A stretch of 8,053 bases of DNA, from NCBI GenBank assembly GCA_003694355.1, contig RFKI01000208.1:1-8053 (forward strand), in the 5' to 3' direction. Made by a program: the position numbers and the translations under genes. A model generated the notes under the pieces. That model saw nothing but the letters and a program-made list of their open reading frames with translations, was not told the DNA's origin and searched no databases. Shown in pieces: positions 1 through 6,108 of the stretch (within the stretch, counting starts at the first letter, position 1; the number at the start of each line of letters is the position of its first letter). Source of the DNA: Bdellovibrio sp. Its GTDB lineage: Bacteria > Bdellovibrionota > Bdellovibrionia > Bdellovibrionales > UBA1609.

Positions 1-76
1 GTCTTTGAAAATTTGAAAAACAGATGTTTTTGTCTTGAATAATGCGTGATGTCCAAGATAGTTTTAGGATCCATGA

Positions 77-105
77 TTGACAATAAGATGAGAACTATTA
101 ATTAT
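77..105 (+). promoter_or_regulatory. Probable sigma70-type promoter of the cytochrome oxidase operon
   Basis: A perfect TTGACA (77-82) is followed after 17 nt by AATTAT (100-105), which matches four of six positions of the TATAAT consensus. Transcription would begin near 112, just downstream of the first ATG (108) of the cytochrome c reading frame, so that ATG could not be used. The GTG start at 165 fits this arrangement, leaving a leader of roughly 50 nt. A second TTGACA at 123-128 has no convincing -10 element. The call rests on consensus matching alone. Confidence 0.4.
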
Positions 106-154
106 GTATGAAACAAGCAGTGTTGACAAAAAAAGTAAAACATCTTGAAACAAC

Positions 155-158
155 GGAG
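155..158 (+). promoter_or_regulatory. Shine-Dalgarno deciding the cytochrome c start
   Basis: GGAG lies 6 nt before the GTG at 165. The upstream in-frame ATG at 108 has no purine-rich sequence at a suitable distance. Starting at 165 places a typical signal peptide right at the N-terminus, so this site supports GTG 165 as the true start. Confidence 0.6.
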
Positions 159-164
159 ATTTCT

Positions 165-761
165 GTGAAGCTCTTTATTTTTCTTTTTGTGTTTCTTCCT
201 TTTAGCTTATGGGCTCATCAAGGCCAGCAAGTCTTTAAACTTTGCGCCGCTTGTCATGGTCCTCATGGAGAAGGAAAGCCTGATATAGAAGTTCCTCAGA
301 TTGCAGGACTCCCAAGCTGGTATGTAAAAAAACAGCTTGTGAAGTTTAAAAAAGGAGTGAGGGGTAAACATCCTCAAGATATTGCAGGCATGCGAATGGC
401 TCCTATGGCTCGGACCTTGAAAGATAAGGACATCGAGGTGGTGGCAGAATATGTGGCTAGTTTAAAGCCGAGCTCTCATAAAGAAGAAGTTTCAGGTGAT
501 AAAGCCAATGGGCAGGCTAAGTTTGCGACCTGTATGGCTTGCCACGGTCCCAAGGCACAGGGGAATCAAGCTATTGGAGCACCACCTCTTGTTCATTTGG
601 ATGCTTGGTATATTAAGAAACAAATAAAGAATTTTCAAAAAGGCATTCGAGGTCGAGATGCCTCTAAAGATCCAGAAGGGGCACAAATGGCTCCTATGGC
701 AGCCACTTTGTCAGGCGACAAAGATATTCAAGATGTTATCTTTTATATAAAGTCATTGTGA
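165..761 (+). CDS. Diheme cytochrome c, c4-like, periplasmic
   Basis: Periplasmic two-heme electron carrier, probably the electron donor to the CuA centre of the oxidase encoded downstream. From the GTG start the protein is 198 residues. It begins with a signal peptide (Met-Lys, a hydrophobic run, then Leu-Trp-Ala before the predicted cut at residue 17). Two similar cytochrome c domains follow, with heme-binding motifs CAACH (27-31) and CMACH (123-127). Each domain has a Met-Ala-Pro-Met segment (78-81 and 175-178) that would supply the distal methionine ligand. The two halves share the pattern heme motif, Trp-Tyr-x-Lys-Lys-Gln, Gly-x-Arg-Gly, Met-Ala-Pro-Met, as expected of the duplicated cytochrome c4 fold, and the length is normal for that family. 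An ATG at 108 would add 19 charged residues before the signal peptide and lacks a ribosome site. It is the first gene of the operon. The pairing with the oxidase is inferred from position. Confidence 0.9.
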   Translation: MKLFIFLFVFLPFSLWAHQGQQVFKLCAACHGPHGEGKPDIEVPQIAGLPSWYVKKQLVKFKKGVRGKHPQDIAGMRMAPMARTLKDKDIEVVAEYVASLKPSSHKEEVSGDKANGQAKFATCMACHGPKAQGNQAIGAPPLVHLDAWYIKKQIKNFQKGIRGRDASKDPEGAQMAPMAATLSGDKDIQDVIFYIKSL

Positions 762-776
762 CTCTAAAAAGCTTAT

Positions 777-782
777 AGGGAG
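777..782 (+). promoter_or_regulatory. Shine-Dalgarno of the 39-residue membrane protein
   Basis: AGGGAG lies 10 nt before the ATG at 793. Another ATG at 785 opens a different frame but is only 2 nt from the site, too close for normal initiation. The site therefore favours the 793 frame, whose product has a clean transmembrane segment. Confidence 0.5.
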
Positions 783-792
783 AAATGGATCA

Positions 793-912
793 ATGGAAAA
801 ACAGCATTCAGTGGAAGACTCACCAGATGCCTTTTCAAGAAGGTTTTATTATATATTACTGGTTTCTGTTGTGGCCTTTTGTGTGGCTGCATATTTATCC
901 ACTAAATTTTAA
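793..912 (+). CDS. Small single-span membrane protein in the oxidase operon
   Basis: A 39-residue reading frame fills the gap between the cytochrome c gene and coxB. It is preceded by a good ribosome site and ends 20 nt before coxB. The product has a charged, hydrophilic N-terminus (about residues 1-17, containing Ser-Arg-Arg) followed by one hydrophobic segment (about 18-36) and a short Thr-Lys-Phe end. The two arginines before the span suggest an N-in orientation. I recognise no family. Small single-span subunits or assembly factors are common in heme-copper oxidase operons (CcoQ of cbb3 oxidases, subunit IV of aa3 oxidases), so a structural or assembly role is a reasonable guess from context only. 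It has no metal-binding motif, with one Cys inside the span and one His near the N-terminus. Confidence 0.6.
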   Translation: MEKQHSVEDSPDAFSRRFYYILLVSVVAFCVAAYLSTKF

Positions 913-932
913 GGTTTAAGGGGCAAAGAAGT

Positions 933-1634
933 ATGGAATACATTATTGAGCGGGCGTCGAGTTTTGCAGGGGACATTGATTTTTTAATAGTTCTTATTGC
1001 TGTTTTAGGAGGGTTTTGGTTGTTGTTGGCTGAAGCCGTTCTTTTTTATTTTATTGTTAAATACCGTCGGAAGGCGAGTCCAAAGGCTCAATATATCACT
1101 GGGGAAGAAGAGGTTTCTAAAAAGTGGCTTCACTGGCCCCATTATGCGGTGATTGTTTGTGACCTATTTATCATCTTTTTTGCTATTCAAACCTGGGTAA
1201 AAATCAAGCAAACACTTCCTAAACCAGATGCGGTTATTGAGGTTGTTGGGCAGCAATGGGCATGGAAGTTCACACACCCTGGTTTGGATGGAAAACTAGG
1301 TACAAAGGATGATGTGAAAACAGTTGATGAACTCCACGTTGTTGTTAATAAAACCTATCAATTTAAATTAAAATCAGATGATGTGTTACACAGCTTTTCC
1401 ATTCCAGTGTTTCGTTTGAAACAGGATGCGGTTCCTGGACGAACAATCACGGGGTGGTTTAAGCCCACGAAAACAGGTCAGTTTGATATTCAGTGTGCAG
1501 AAATATGTGGTATTGGGCATGGAATTATGGGTGCCAAGCTATATATAGAAACAGAAGAAGAACACAGGACGTGGTTGGAGCACCAAAGGATGGCTCAAGT
1601 TAACGGTAATCGAATAAACACAGCTAAAAAGTAA
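933..1634 (+). CDS. coxB: Cytochrome c oxidase subunit II (CuA subunit)
   Basis: Accepts electrons from cytochrome c through the binuclear CuA centre and passes them to heme a of subunit I. The 233-residue protein has two transmembrane helices (about 16-43 and 70-88) and then a periplasmic cupredoxin domain. All CuA ligands are present: His153, Cys188, Glu190 (backbone), Cys192, His196 and Met199, the last five in a C-x-E-x-C-x3-H-x2-M arrangement. The aromatic electron-entry patch is Gln-Gln-Trp-Ala-Trp (107-111). Intact CuA ligands mark a cytochrome c oxidase and not a quinol oxidase. No cytochrome c domain is fused at the C-terminus, which fits a separate donor gene upstream. Two departures from the mitochondrial pattern are visible: a Gly/Asp-rich loop at 116-127, and absence of the Pro-Leu-Glu motif at the start of helix 2, where Trp-Pro-His-Tyr (68-71) stands instead. 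The start has AAGGGG 9 nt upstream. No cleavable signal peptide is evident. Confidence 0.96.
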   Translation: MEYIIERASSFAGDIDFLIVLIAVLGGFWLLLAEAVLFYFIVKYRRKASPKAQYITGEEEVSKKWLHWPHYAVIVCDLFIIFFAIQTWVKIKQTLPKPDAVIEVVGQQWAWKFTHPGLDGKLGTKDDVKTVDELHVVVNKTYQFKLKSDDVLHSFSIPVFRLKQDAVPGRTITGWFKPTKTGQFDIQCAEICGIGHGIMGAKLYIETEEEHRTWLEHQRMAQVNGNRINTAKK

Positions 1635-1648
1635 GTGAGGAAGAGGGT

Positions 1649-3319
1649 ATGAGTCACGACCATCATGAACAGAGTTTCTTTTCCAAGTATTTGTTTTCCA
1701 CGGATCATAAAGTGATCGCCATGCAATATCTCTTTACAGGGATGTTTATGGCTTTGATCGGAGGCTTTTTTGCTTATGGGTTTCGGATGCAATTGGCTTT
1801 CCCTGGAATTGAGGTGCCTGGCTTGGGGCTTGTGACACCCAATTTATATAATGAGTTGGTAACGAACCATGGGAGCATTATGATTTTCTGGGTGGCCATG
1901 CCCGTTCTTATTGCGGCCTTTGGAAACTATTTAATTCCGTTAATGATTGGTTGTGATGACATGGTTTTTCCACGTCTCAACCGTCTTTCTTATCAGATAT
2001 TTTTGATTAGTGCGATTGTATTGATTGCTTCTTTTTTCGTACCAGGAGGAGGCTTTAGTGGAGCTTGGACATCTTATCCGCCCTTGTCTGCTCAGGCCAA
2101 ATATAACTTAACTCCTTTAGGTGCTCCTATGTGGTTGACGGCTGTGGCTTTGGAGTTTGTGGCATTTTTGTTGGGAGGGATTAATTTCATCACCACTTTG
2201 ATGAACTCCAGGGCTCCAGGTATGAAGATGTGGGATATTCCCATTGTGCTTTGGATGATTGTGATTGCTAGTATCGTCTTTATGGCTTCTGCAGGTCCTT
2301 TGATCGCAGGGGCTGTGATGTTGTTGTTTGATCAAATTTATCATATTGGCTTTTTTAATCCTAATAAAGGAGGAGATCCCATTTTATGGCAACACCTGTT
2401 CTGGTTTTTTGGGCATCCAGAAGTTTACGTGGTTTTATTGCCAGCTATGGGGATTGTTGCGGAAGTGATCACTGTTTTTGCCCGTAAAAAACTTTTTGGA
2501 TACAAGACCATTCTTTATACCACGATTGCCACAGGAACTTTGAGCTTTTTTGTCTGGGCTCACCATCAGTTTGTGGCGGGTATTGATCCTCGAATGGCCA
2601 ATGTCTTTACAATCACAACCATTTTAATCTCTATTCCTGTAACAGAAATGTGCTTTGCCTATATTGCAACTCTTTTTGGCGGTTCTATTGAACTGCGGAC
2701 TCCCATGCTCTTTGCCTTGGCTTTTCTCGCTGAATTTCTTATTGGAGGAGTTACGGGTATTTTCTTAGGGTCCAGTGGATCTGATATTTATTTTCATGAC
2801 ACTTACTTTGTTTTAGCGCACTTTCATTATACTTTTGTTCCCATTGCTATTATTTCAGTGTTTGCTGGAATTTATTACTGGTTTCCAAAGATGTTTGGAC
2901 GTCATATGAATGAAACCTTGGGAAAGATACACTTTTGGGGGACTGTGATTCCTTTTAACCTGATTTTCTTGCCATTATTCTTTTTAGGATTAGCTGGACA
3001 GCATCGTCGGATTTATAGCTATGAAAACTTCCCTGAACTAGCAAAACCCTATTTGCAGGATCTTAGAATTCTTGCCACCGTTTCATTGATTGTGATGCTT
3101 TCTTTTCAGGTGGTTTTTCTTTTTAATTTTTTCTATAGTATTTTTAAAGGGAAAAAGGCAGAAAAGAATCCTTGGAGGGCCAATACTTTAGAGTGGGCAG
3201 CGGCCTCTCCACCACCTCATGGAAACTTTCCTGAACTACCTCAAGTCTATCGACCTCCATATGAATATAGTGTTCCTGGTCGAGAGCTAGATTATTGGCC
3301 GCAAAATGAAAAAGCATAG
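1649..3319 (+). CDS. coxA: Cytochrome c oxidase subunit I, A1-type with non-canonical K-channel
   Basis: Catalytic subunit of the proton-pumping oxidase, reducing O2 to water at heme a3-CuB in the cytoplasmic membrane. The 556-residue protein holds the twelve-helix core. Residue spacing from His256 through Arg454 matches Paracoccus subunit I as I recall it, without gaps. Seen ligands are His74 and His393 (heme a), His391 (heme a3), and His256, His305 and His306 (CuB). Tyr260 is the partner of the His-Tyr cross-link. His383/Asp384 (Mg site) and Arg453/Arg454 (heme propionates) are present. The D-channel is complete: Asn93, Asp104, Asn111 and Glu258 in Gly-His-Pro-Glu-Val, which places it in type A1. 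The K-channel is unusual: the lysine position (Paracoccus Lys354) is Met334 and the serine position (Ser291) is Ala271, each beside a glutamate (Glu333, Glu272). The gene starts 14 nt after coxB with a GAGGA-type ribosome site. The C-terminal tail (about 505-556) has the usual Ser-Pro-Pro-Pro and Pro-Tyr-Glu-Tyr motifs. Confidence 0.97.
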   Translation: MSHDHHEQSFFSKYLFSTDHKVIAMQYLFTGMFMALIGGFFAYGFRMQLAFPGIEVPGLGLVTPNLYNELVTNHGSIMIFWVAMPVLIAAFGNYLIPLMIGCDDMVFPRLNRLSYQIFLISAIVLIASFFVPGGGFSGAWTSYPPLSAQAKYNLTPLGAPMWLTAVALEFVAFLLGGINFITTLMNSRAPGMKMWDIPIVLWMIVIASIVFMASAGPLIAGAVMLLFDQIYHIGFFNPNKGGDPILWQHLFWFFGHPEVYVVLLPAMGIVAEVITVFARKKLFGYKTILYTTIATGTLSFFVWAHHQFVAGIDPRMANVFTITTILISIPVTEMCFAYIATLFGGSIELRTPMLFALAFLAEFLIGGVTGIFLGSSGSDIYFHDTYFVLAHFHYTFVPIAIISVFAGIYYWFPKMFGRHMNETLGKIHFWGTVIPFNLIFLPLFFLGLAGQHRRIYSYENFPELAKPYLQDLRILATVSLIVMLSFQVVFLFNFFYSIFKGKKAEKNPWRANTLEWAAASPPPHGNFPELPQVYRPPYEYSVPGRELDYWPQNEKA

Positions 3320-3338
3320 GGTTTAAAGGAGAAGGTTT

Positions 3339-3911
3339 ATGCATCAGCCAATTGCAACAACAAGAAGTGCTACAGGAATTCCAACAGGGCGTTTGGCCGT
3401 TTGGTGGGTTATAGCCTCTGAAATTGTTATTTTTGGTGGTCTCCTGGGAAGCTATGTTATGTATCGTCTTTTACATGATGCTTGGTCCATTGAAGCTGCC
3501 AATACGCATACTTTAGCAGGAGCCACAAATACTTTTGTTTTACTAACATCCAGCTTGTTTGTTGTATTAGGTCATCATGCGGCCGAACATGGAGATGGAA
3601 AGAAAGCTTTTCGATACCTTTGGTTAACCATTCTTGGGGGCTTTATTTTTCTGATCATTAAGTCTATTGAGTGGACAGGAGAAATACATCATGGCTTTGT
3701 GATGACAAAAAGTCTTTTTTGGGCTTTTTACTATACAGCAGCAGGACTTCATGCACTTCACGTGATCGCAGGAATGGTTATTATGGCCATCATTTCTTTT
3801 GATACTATTAAGAATAAGAATTTACATCGTGTGGAGTTGATAGGAATTTATTGGCACTTTGTTGATATTGTTTGGATCTTTTTATTTCCATTGTTGTATA
3901 TTGCAAAGTAA
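3339..3911 (+). CDS. coxC: Cytochrome c oxidase subunit III, canonical copy
   Basis: Membrane subunit that packs against subunit I, stabilises the active site and supports proton uptake into the D-channel. The protein is 190 residues with about five transmembrane helices, the usual size for the short bacterial form lacking the first two helices of mitochondrial subunit III. Family signatures are visible: Ser-Ile-Glu-Trp with the conserved glutamate at 111, His-Ala-Leu-His-Val-Ile-Ala-Gly (138-145), and the C-terminal Tyr-Trp-His-Phe-Val-Asp-Ile-Val-Trp (171-179). AAAGGAG stands 7 nt before the ATG and the gene follows coxA by 19 nt. A second, divergent subunit III gene lies two genes downstream. 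This copy retains the conserved C-terminal His173 and Asp176, so it is the likelier orthodox subunit. Confidence 0.93.
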   Translation: MHQPIATTRSATGIPTGRLAVWWVIASEIVIFGGLLGSYVMYRLLHDAWSIEAANTHTLAGATNTFVLLTSSLFVVLGHHAAEHGDGKKAFRYLWLTILGGFIFLIIKSIEWTGEIHHGFVMTKSLFWAFYYTAAGLHALHVIAGMVIMAIISFDTIKNKNLHRVELIGIYWHFVDIVWIFLFPLLYIAK

Positions 3912-3923
3912 GAGAGGTTTTAT

Positions 3924-4262
3924 ATGAGTGCAGAGACTTCCCCTAAACATTATGTAAAAATTTGGGCTATCCTAGTTGTTTTGCTTATTTTAAGTGTTCT
4001 GGGGCCCATGCTAGGAATTAAATTAGTGACGCTTTTAACAGCTTTTGGAATTGCTATAGTAAAAGCCACAATGGTGGCCAATCATTTTATGCATTTAAAT
4101 ATTGAAAAGAAGTATATTTCTTACCTTTTAATTGGCATGGTTTTAATGGTTTTTCTTTTTGTGGGAGGGACAAGCCCTGATGTGTTAATGCCTGAAGGCC
4201 AGCATTGGGAAAAACAGGTTATTGAACAACCTGTCGAATTAGATCATGGGGGGCATGAGTAA
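3924..4262 (+). CDS. Cytochrome c oxidase subunit IV (prokaryotic, CtaF-like)
   Basis: Small accessory subunit of the oxidase, thought to help assemble or stabilise the subunit I-CuB core. The 112-residue protein has three predicted membrane segments (about 12-30, 33-52 and 64-82) and a hydrophilic, acidic and His-containing C-terminal tail (about 85-112). The segment Val-Lys-Ala-Thr-Met-Val-Ala-Asn-His-Phe-Met-His-Leu (46-58) is the hallmark of the prokaryotic subunit IV family, with Lys47, His54 and His57 conserved in type. AGAGAGG lies 6 nt before the ATG. The gene begins 12 nt after the first coxC and ends 2 nt before the second. The family call is firm; its detailed role is less well established than for subunits I-III. 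It is often named ctaF or coxD, and I leave the symbol blank because naming differs between lineages. Confidence 0.85.
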   Translation: MSAETSPKHYVKIWAILVVLLILSVLGPMLGIKLVTLLTAFGIAIVKATMVANHFMHLNIEKKYISYLLIGMVLMVFLFVGGTSPDVLMPEGQHWEKQVIEQPVELDHGGHE

Positions 4263-4264
4263 AA

Positions 4265-4843
4265 ATGAGTGGACATGTTATGGCATCAGGAGCCGTTCAA
4301 AAGAAAAAGATCCCCTCTCCCATTTTAGGAATGTTGCTTTTTGTTTTTACGGAAATAATGTTCTTTTCTGGATTAATCAGTGCTTATTTTGTGATTCGAT
4401 CTCGTTCCAATTTTTGGGTTCCCCCTGAAGGCGTGCGATTGCCTGTTTTATCAACAGCCTTTAATACTTTTGCCTTATTTTTAAGTGGTGTTTTATTATA
4501 CTATGCTTATCGCTTGTTTGATATGAAAGGCAAAAGAGAAAAAGCCCTTTTTTATATGTTTATTTCTTTTTTATTGGGCTCTTTTTTTGTGGGGTTTCAG
4601 GGGTTTGAGTGGGTCAGACTTTTTGCCTATGGGATGACCTTAAAAAGTAATATTTTTAGTTCAGTCTTTTATTTGCTCATAGGGTCTCATGCGGCTCATG
4701 CTTTAAGTGGGGCTTTAGCGATTTTATTTGTTTGGAAAGGGTTCCGTAGGAAATATCAGAAAGATGTTATGATTGCTTTGATGATGTTTTGGTTTATGGT
4801 TGTTGGTATATGGCCAGTTTTGTATGGTCTATTGTATTTTTAA
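4265..4843 (+). CDS. Second, divergent cytochrome oxidase subunit III-like protein
   Basis: A 192-residue, roughly five-helix membrane protein of the subunit III family. It keeps the Phe-Glu-Trp glutamate (Glu115) and a Gly-Ser-His-Ala-Ala-His-Ala-Leu-Ser-Gly motif (140-149) equivalent to the His-x2-His segment of the canonical copy. Its C-terminal motif differs: where the first copy has Tyr-Trp-His-Phe-Val-Asp, this one has Phe-Trp-Phe-Met-Val-Val (175-180), so the conserved His and Asp are lost. It starts 2 nt after the subunit IV gene, with a G-run (about 4248-4253) as the only ribosome site, some 11 nt upstream, so translation may be coupled. The low apparent similarity between the copies argues against a recent tandem duplication. 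It may be a second structural subunit of the same complex, or an alternative to the first. The family call is secure and the separate role is unknown. Confidence 0.85.
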   Translation: MSGHVMASGAVQKKKIPSPILGMLLFVFTEIMFFSGLISAYFVIRSRSNFWVPPEGVRLPVLSTAFNTFALFLSGVLLYYAYRLFDMKGKREKALFYMFISFLLGSFFVGFQGFEWVRLFAYGMTLKSNIFSSVFYLLIGSHAAHALSGALAILFVWKGFRRKYQKDVMIALMMFWFMVVGIWPVLYGLLYF

Positions 4844-4855
4844 GAGAGATTTAAA

Positions 4856-5056
4856 ATGAGATTTTTCCGAAACCTCTTTGTTAATCTTAGTGTGATTATT
4901 GGAGTTTCTCCTTTAGCTGAAGCTTGCAGTGTTTGTGGATTTGGACAGGATGGCAGTCAAGGTGCTTTTTTGGGAACAACTGCTTTTATGACTTTAATGC
5001 CTTTGGGCTTTGCTGGAATATCGATTTATTTTATCTATCACTATTTAAAGAACTAA
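4856..5056 (+). CDS. Small CxxC membrane protein at the end of the oxidase operon
   Basis: A 66-residue protein beginning 12 nt after the second subunit III gene, with AGAGAG 7 nt before its ATG. The N-terminus looks like a signal sequence: Arg-Phe-Phe-Arg, a hydrophobic run, then Ala-Glu-Ala before Cys24. The next segment is Cys-Ser-Val-Cys-Gly-Phe-Gly-Gln-Asp-Gly (24-33), followed by one membrane helix (about 41-61) and a short basic end. If the signal is cleaved, the mature protein would start with a CxxC pair exposed to the periplasm and anchored by one helix. The sequence around Cys24 is a poor lipobox. A CxxC pair beside an oxidase operon suggests copper handling or thiol-disulfide work during CuA assembly, but nothing in the sequence proves this, and no known family is assigned. 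Its stop codon overlaps that of ctaA on the other strand. Confidence 0.75.
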   Translation: MRFFRNLFVNLSVIIGVSPLAEACSVCGFGQDGSQGAFLGTTAFMTLMPLGFAGISIYFIYHYLKN

Positions 5057-6051
5057 CTGGCCTTTTTATTTTGTTTGATAAGGGAAATCGTTAGAGACCA
5101 GATAAGTACACCTGTAAGCTGATGAATAGCTGCGATACTTATGGGAACACTTAAGATAACTACTTTTATTCCCAAGAGAATTTGAAAAACAACAAGGAGG
5201 AATAATATCAGAAAAAGAGAAGAATTTTTCTTTCCTTTGAACCAAAGAAAAAATGTATAGAAGAGAATAATGAAGGCCAAAATCCTGTGAATAAAATGGA
5301 TCATAACGGGGTTATTAATAAAATTTAAAAAGAGGTTTGATTGAGCCCAAAGACCATCAGGAATCCATGAGGGTCCCATTTTAGGAAAAGTGTTAAAGAG
5401 GTATCCAGCTCGTGTTCCAGCCATAAAGGCTCCATAAATAATTTGAAGTAACAAAAGGTGAAGGAAAAGGATTAAATGTTTTCTAGCAGAGAAGACGGTT
5501 TTTTTAAAAGAAAGGCCTAAGGCATCTGTAAGGATCCATATAAAAATCGAAAGGATGGAAAGAGCAATGAGAAGATGTATCATGAGTCGATAATGACTGA
5601 CACGAGGATTATCTATGAGGCCACTTTTCACCATCCACCATCCCACAATAGCCTGAATACCACCTAATAGGAACGCAAAAAGAAGGGGTTTTTTATATGA
5701 GGTAGGAATTTTCTTTTTTGAATTAAGAAAAAAATAAGGAAGTAAAAAAATAATGGCGATGAAACGCCCTAAAAAACGATGAAGGTATTCCCAGAAAAAA
5801 ATAGATTTGAACTCTTTAAGAGTCATATGAAAATTGACGTTTTGGAACTGGGGATAGAGTTTATATTTCTCAAAAACTTCCATCCAGTCTTTTTCAGAAA
5901 GAGGTGGGATAATTCCTAAAAGAGGTTTCCACTCCACCATGGAAAGGCCCGAGTCAGTTAAGCGAGTCACACCACCTACGATCACCATCAGAATGACCAG
6001 AAAGGTGAGGGTAAAAAGCCAGACAATGAGTGGTGTGTTTTTTCTCTGCAT
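5053..6051 (-). CDS. ctaA: Heme A synthase (COX15/CtaA family)
   Basis: Oxidises the C8 methyl of heme O to a formyl group, giving heme A for the neighbouring aa3 oxidase; an eight-helix membrane enzyme. The 332-residue protein shows the family motifs in order: Gly-Gly-x-Thr-Arg-Leu-Thr-x-Ser-Gly-Leu-Ser-Met (26-38), Trp-Lys-Pro-x3-Ile-Ile-Pro-Pro-Leu (41-51), Glu-Tyr-Leu-His-Arg-Phe-Leu-Gly-Arg (88-96, His91), His153 and His159, Ala-Gly-x-Arg-Ala-Gly with Asn-Thr-Phe-Pro-x-Met (211-225), His252 and His255, and His310. The four helix-borne histidine positions expected for heme binding are filled. I see no cysteine, so it lacks the loop disulfide of the Bacillus-type enzyme and resembles the mitochondrial/alphaproteobacterial class. 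It is convergent with the oxidase operon and divergent from trpS. Its ribosome site is weak. The partner farnesyltransferase gene (ctaB) is not in the window. Confidence 0.95.
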   Translation of the reverse strand: MQRKNTPLIVWLFTLTFLVILMVIVGGVTRLTDSGLSMVEWKPLLGIIPPLSEKDWMEVFEKYKLYPQFQNVNFHMTLKEFKSIFFWEYLHRFLGRFIAIIFLLPYFFLNSKKKIPTSYKKPLLFAFLLGGIQAIVGWWMVKSGLIDNPRVSHYRLMIHLLIALSILSIFIWILTDALGLSFKKTVFSARKHLILFLHLLLLQIIYGAFMAGTRAGYLFNTFPKMGPSWIPDGLWAQSNLFLNFINNPVMIHFIHRILAFIILFYTFFLWFKGKKNSSLFLILFLLVVFQILLGIKVVILSVPISIAAIHQLTGVLIWSLTISLIKQNKKAS

Positions 6052-6108
6052 AGCGTCTTTTTAGGAGGCCTTATGTTAAAAATCAATATTTTTCTATGGA
6101 GCCTCTGG

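Noticed and set aside
16..31. Hairpin AAAAAC / GTTTTT with a 4-nt loop near the left edge, possibly a terminator of an upstream gene
   Set aside because: The six-pair stem has only one G-C pair and no separate T-run after it, so it is too weak to call without seeing the upstream gene.
785..916. Alternative small frame from the ATG at 785
   Set aside because: Only 2 nt separate it from the AGGGAG site, and its product is Trp-rich without a clean membrane helix. The 793 frame fits the ribosome site spacing and gives a coherent membrane protein.
2379..2430. Possibility that subunit I is an NO reductase or a quinol oxidase
   Set aside because: The cross-link tyrosine (Tyr260) and the D-channel glutamate are present, and subunit II keeps every CuA ligand, which points to an O2-reducing cytochrome c oxidase.
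4246..4428. 60-codon + strand frame starting inside the end of the subunit IV gene
   Set aside because: It overlaps the second subunit III gene in another frame, and its product has no recognisable features. It is a shadow of the real gene at 4265.
5053..5100. Bidirectional terminator between the oxidase operon and ctaA
   Set aside because: There is a T-rich run after GGCC at about 5059-5067, but I could not find a stable stem in front of it.
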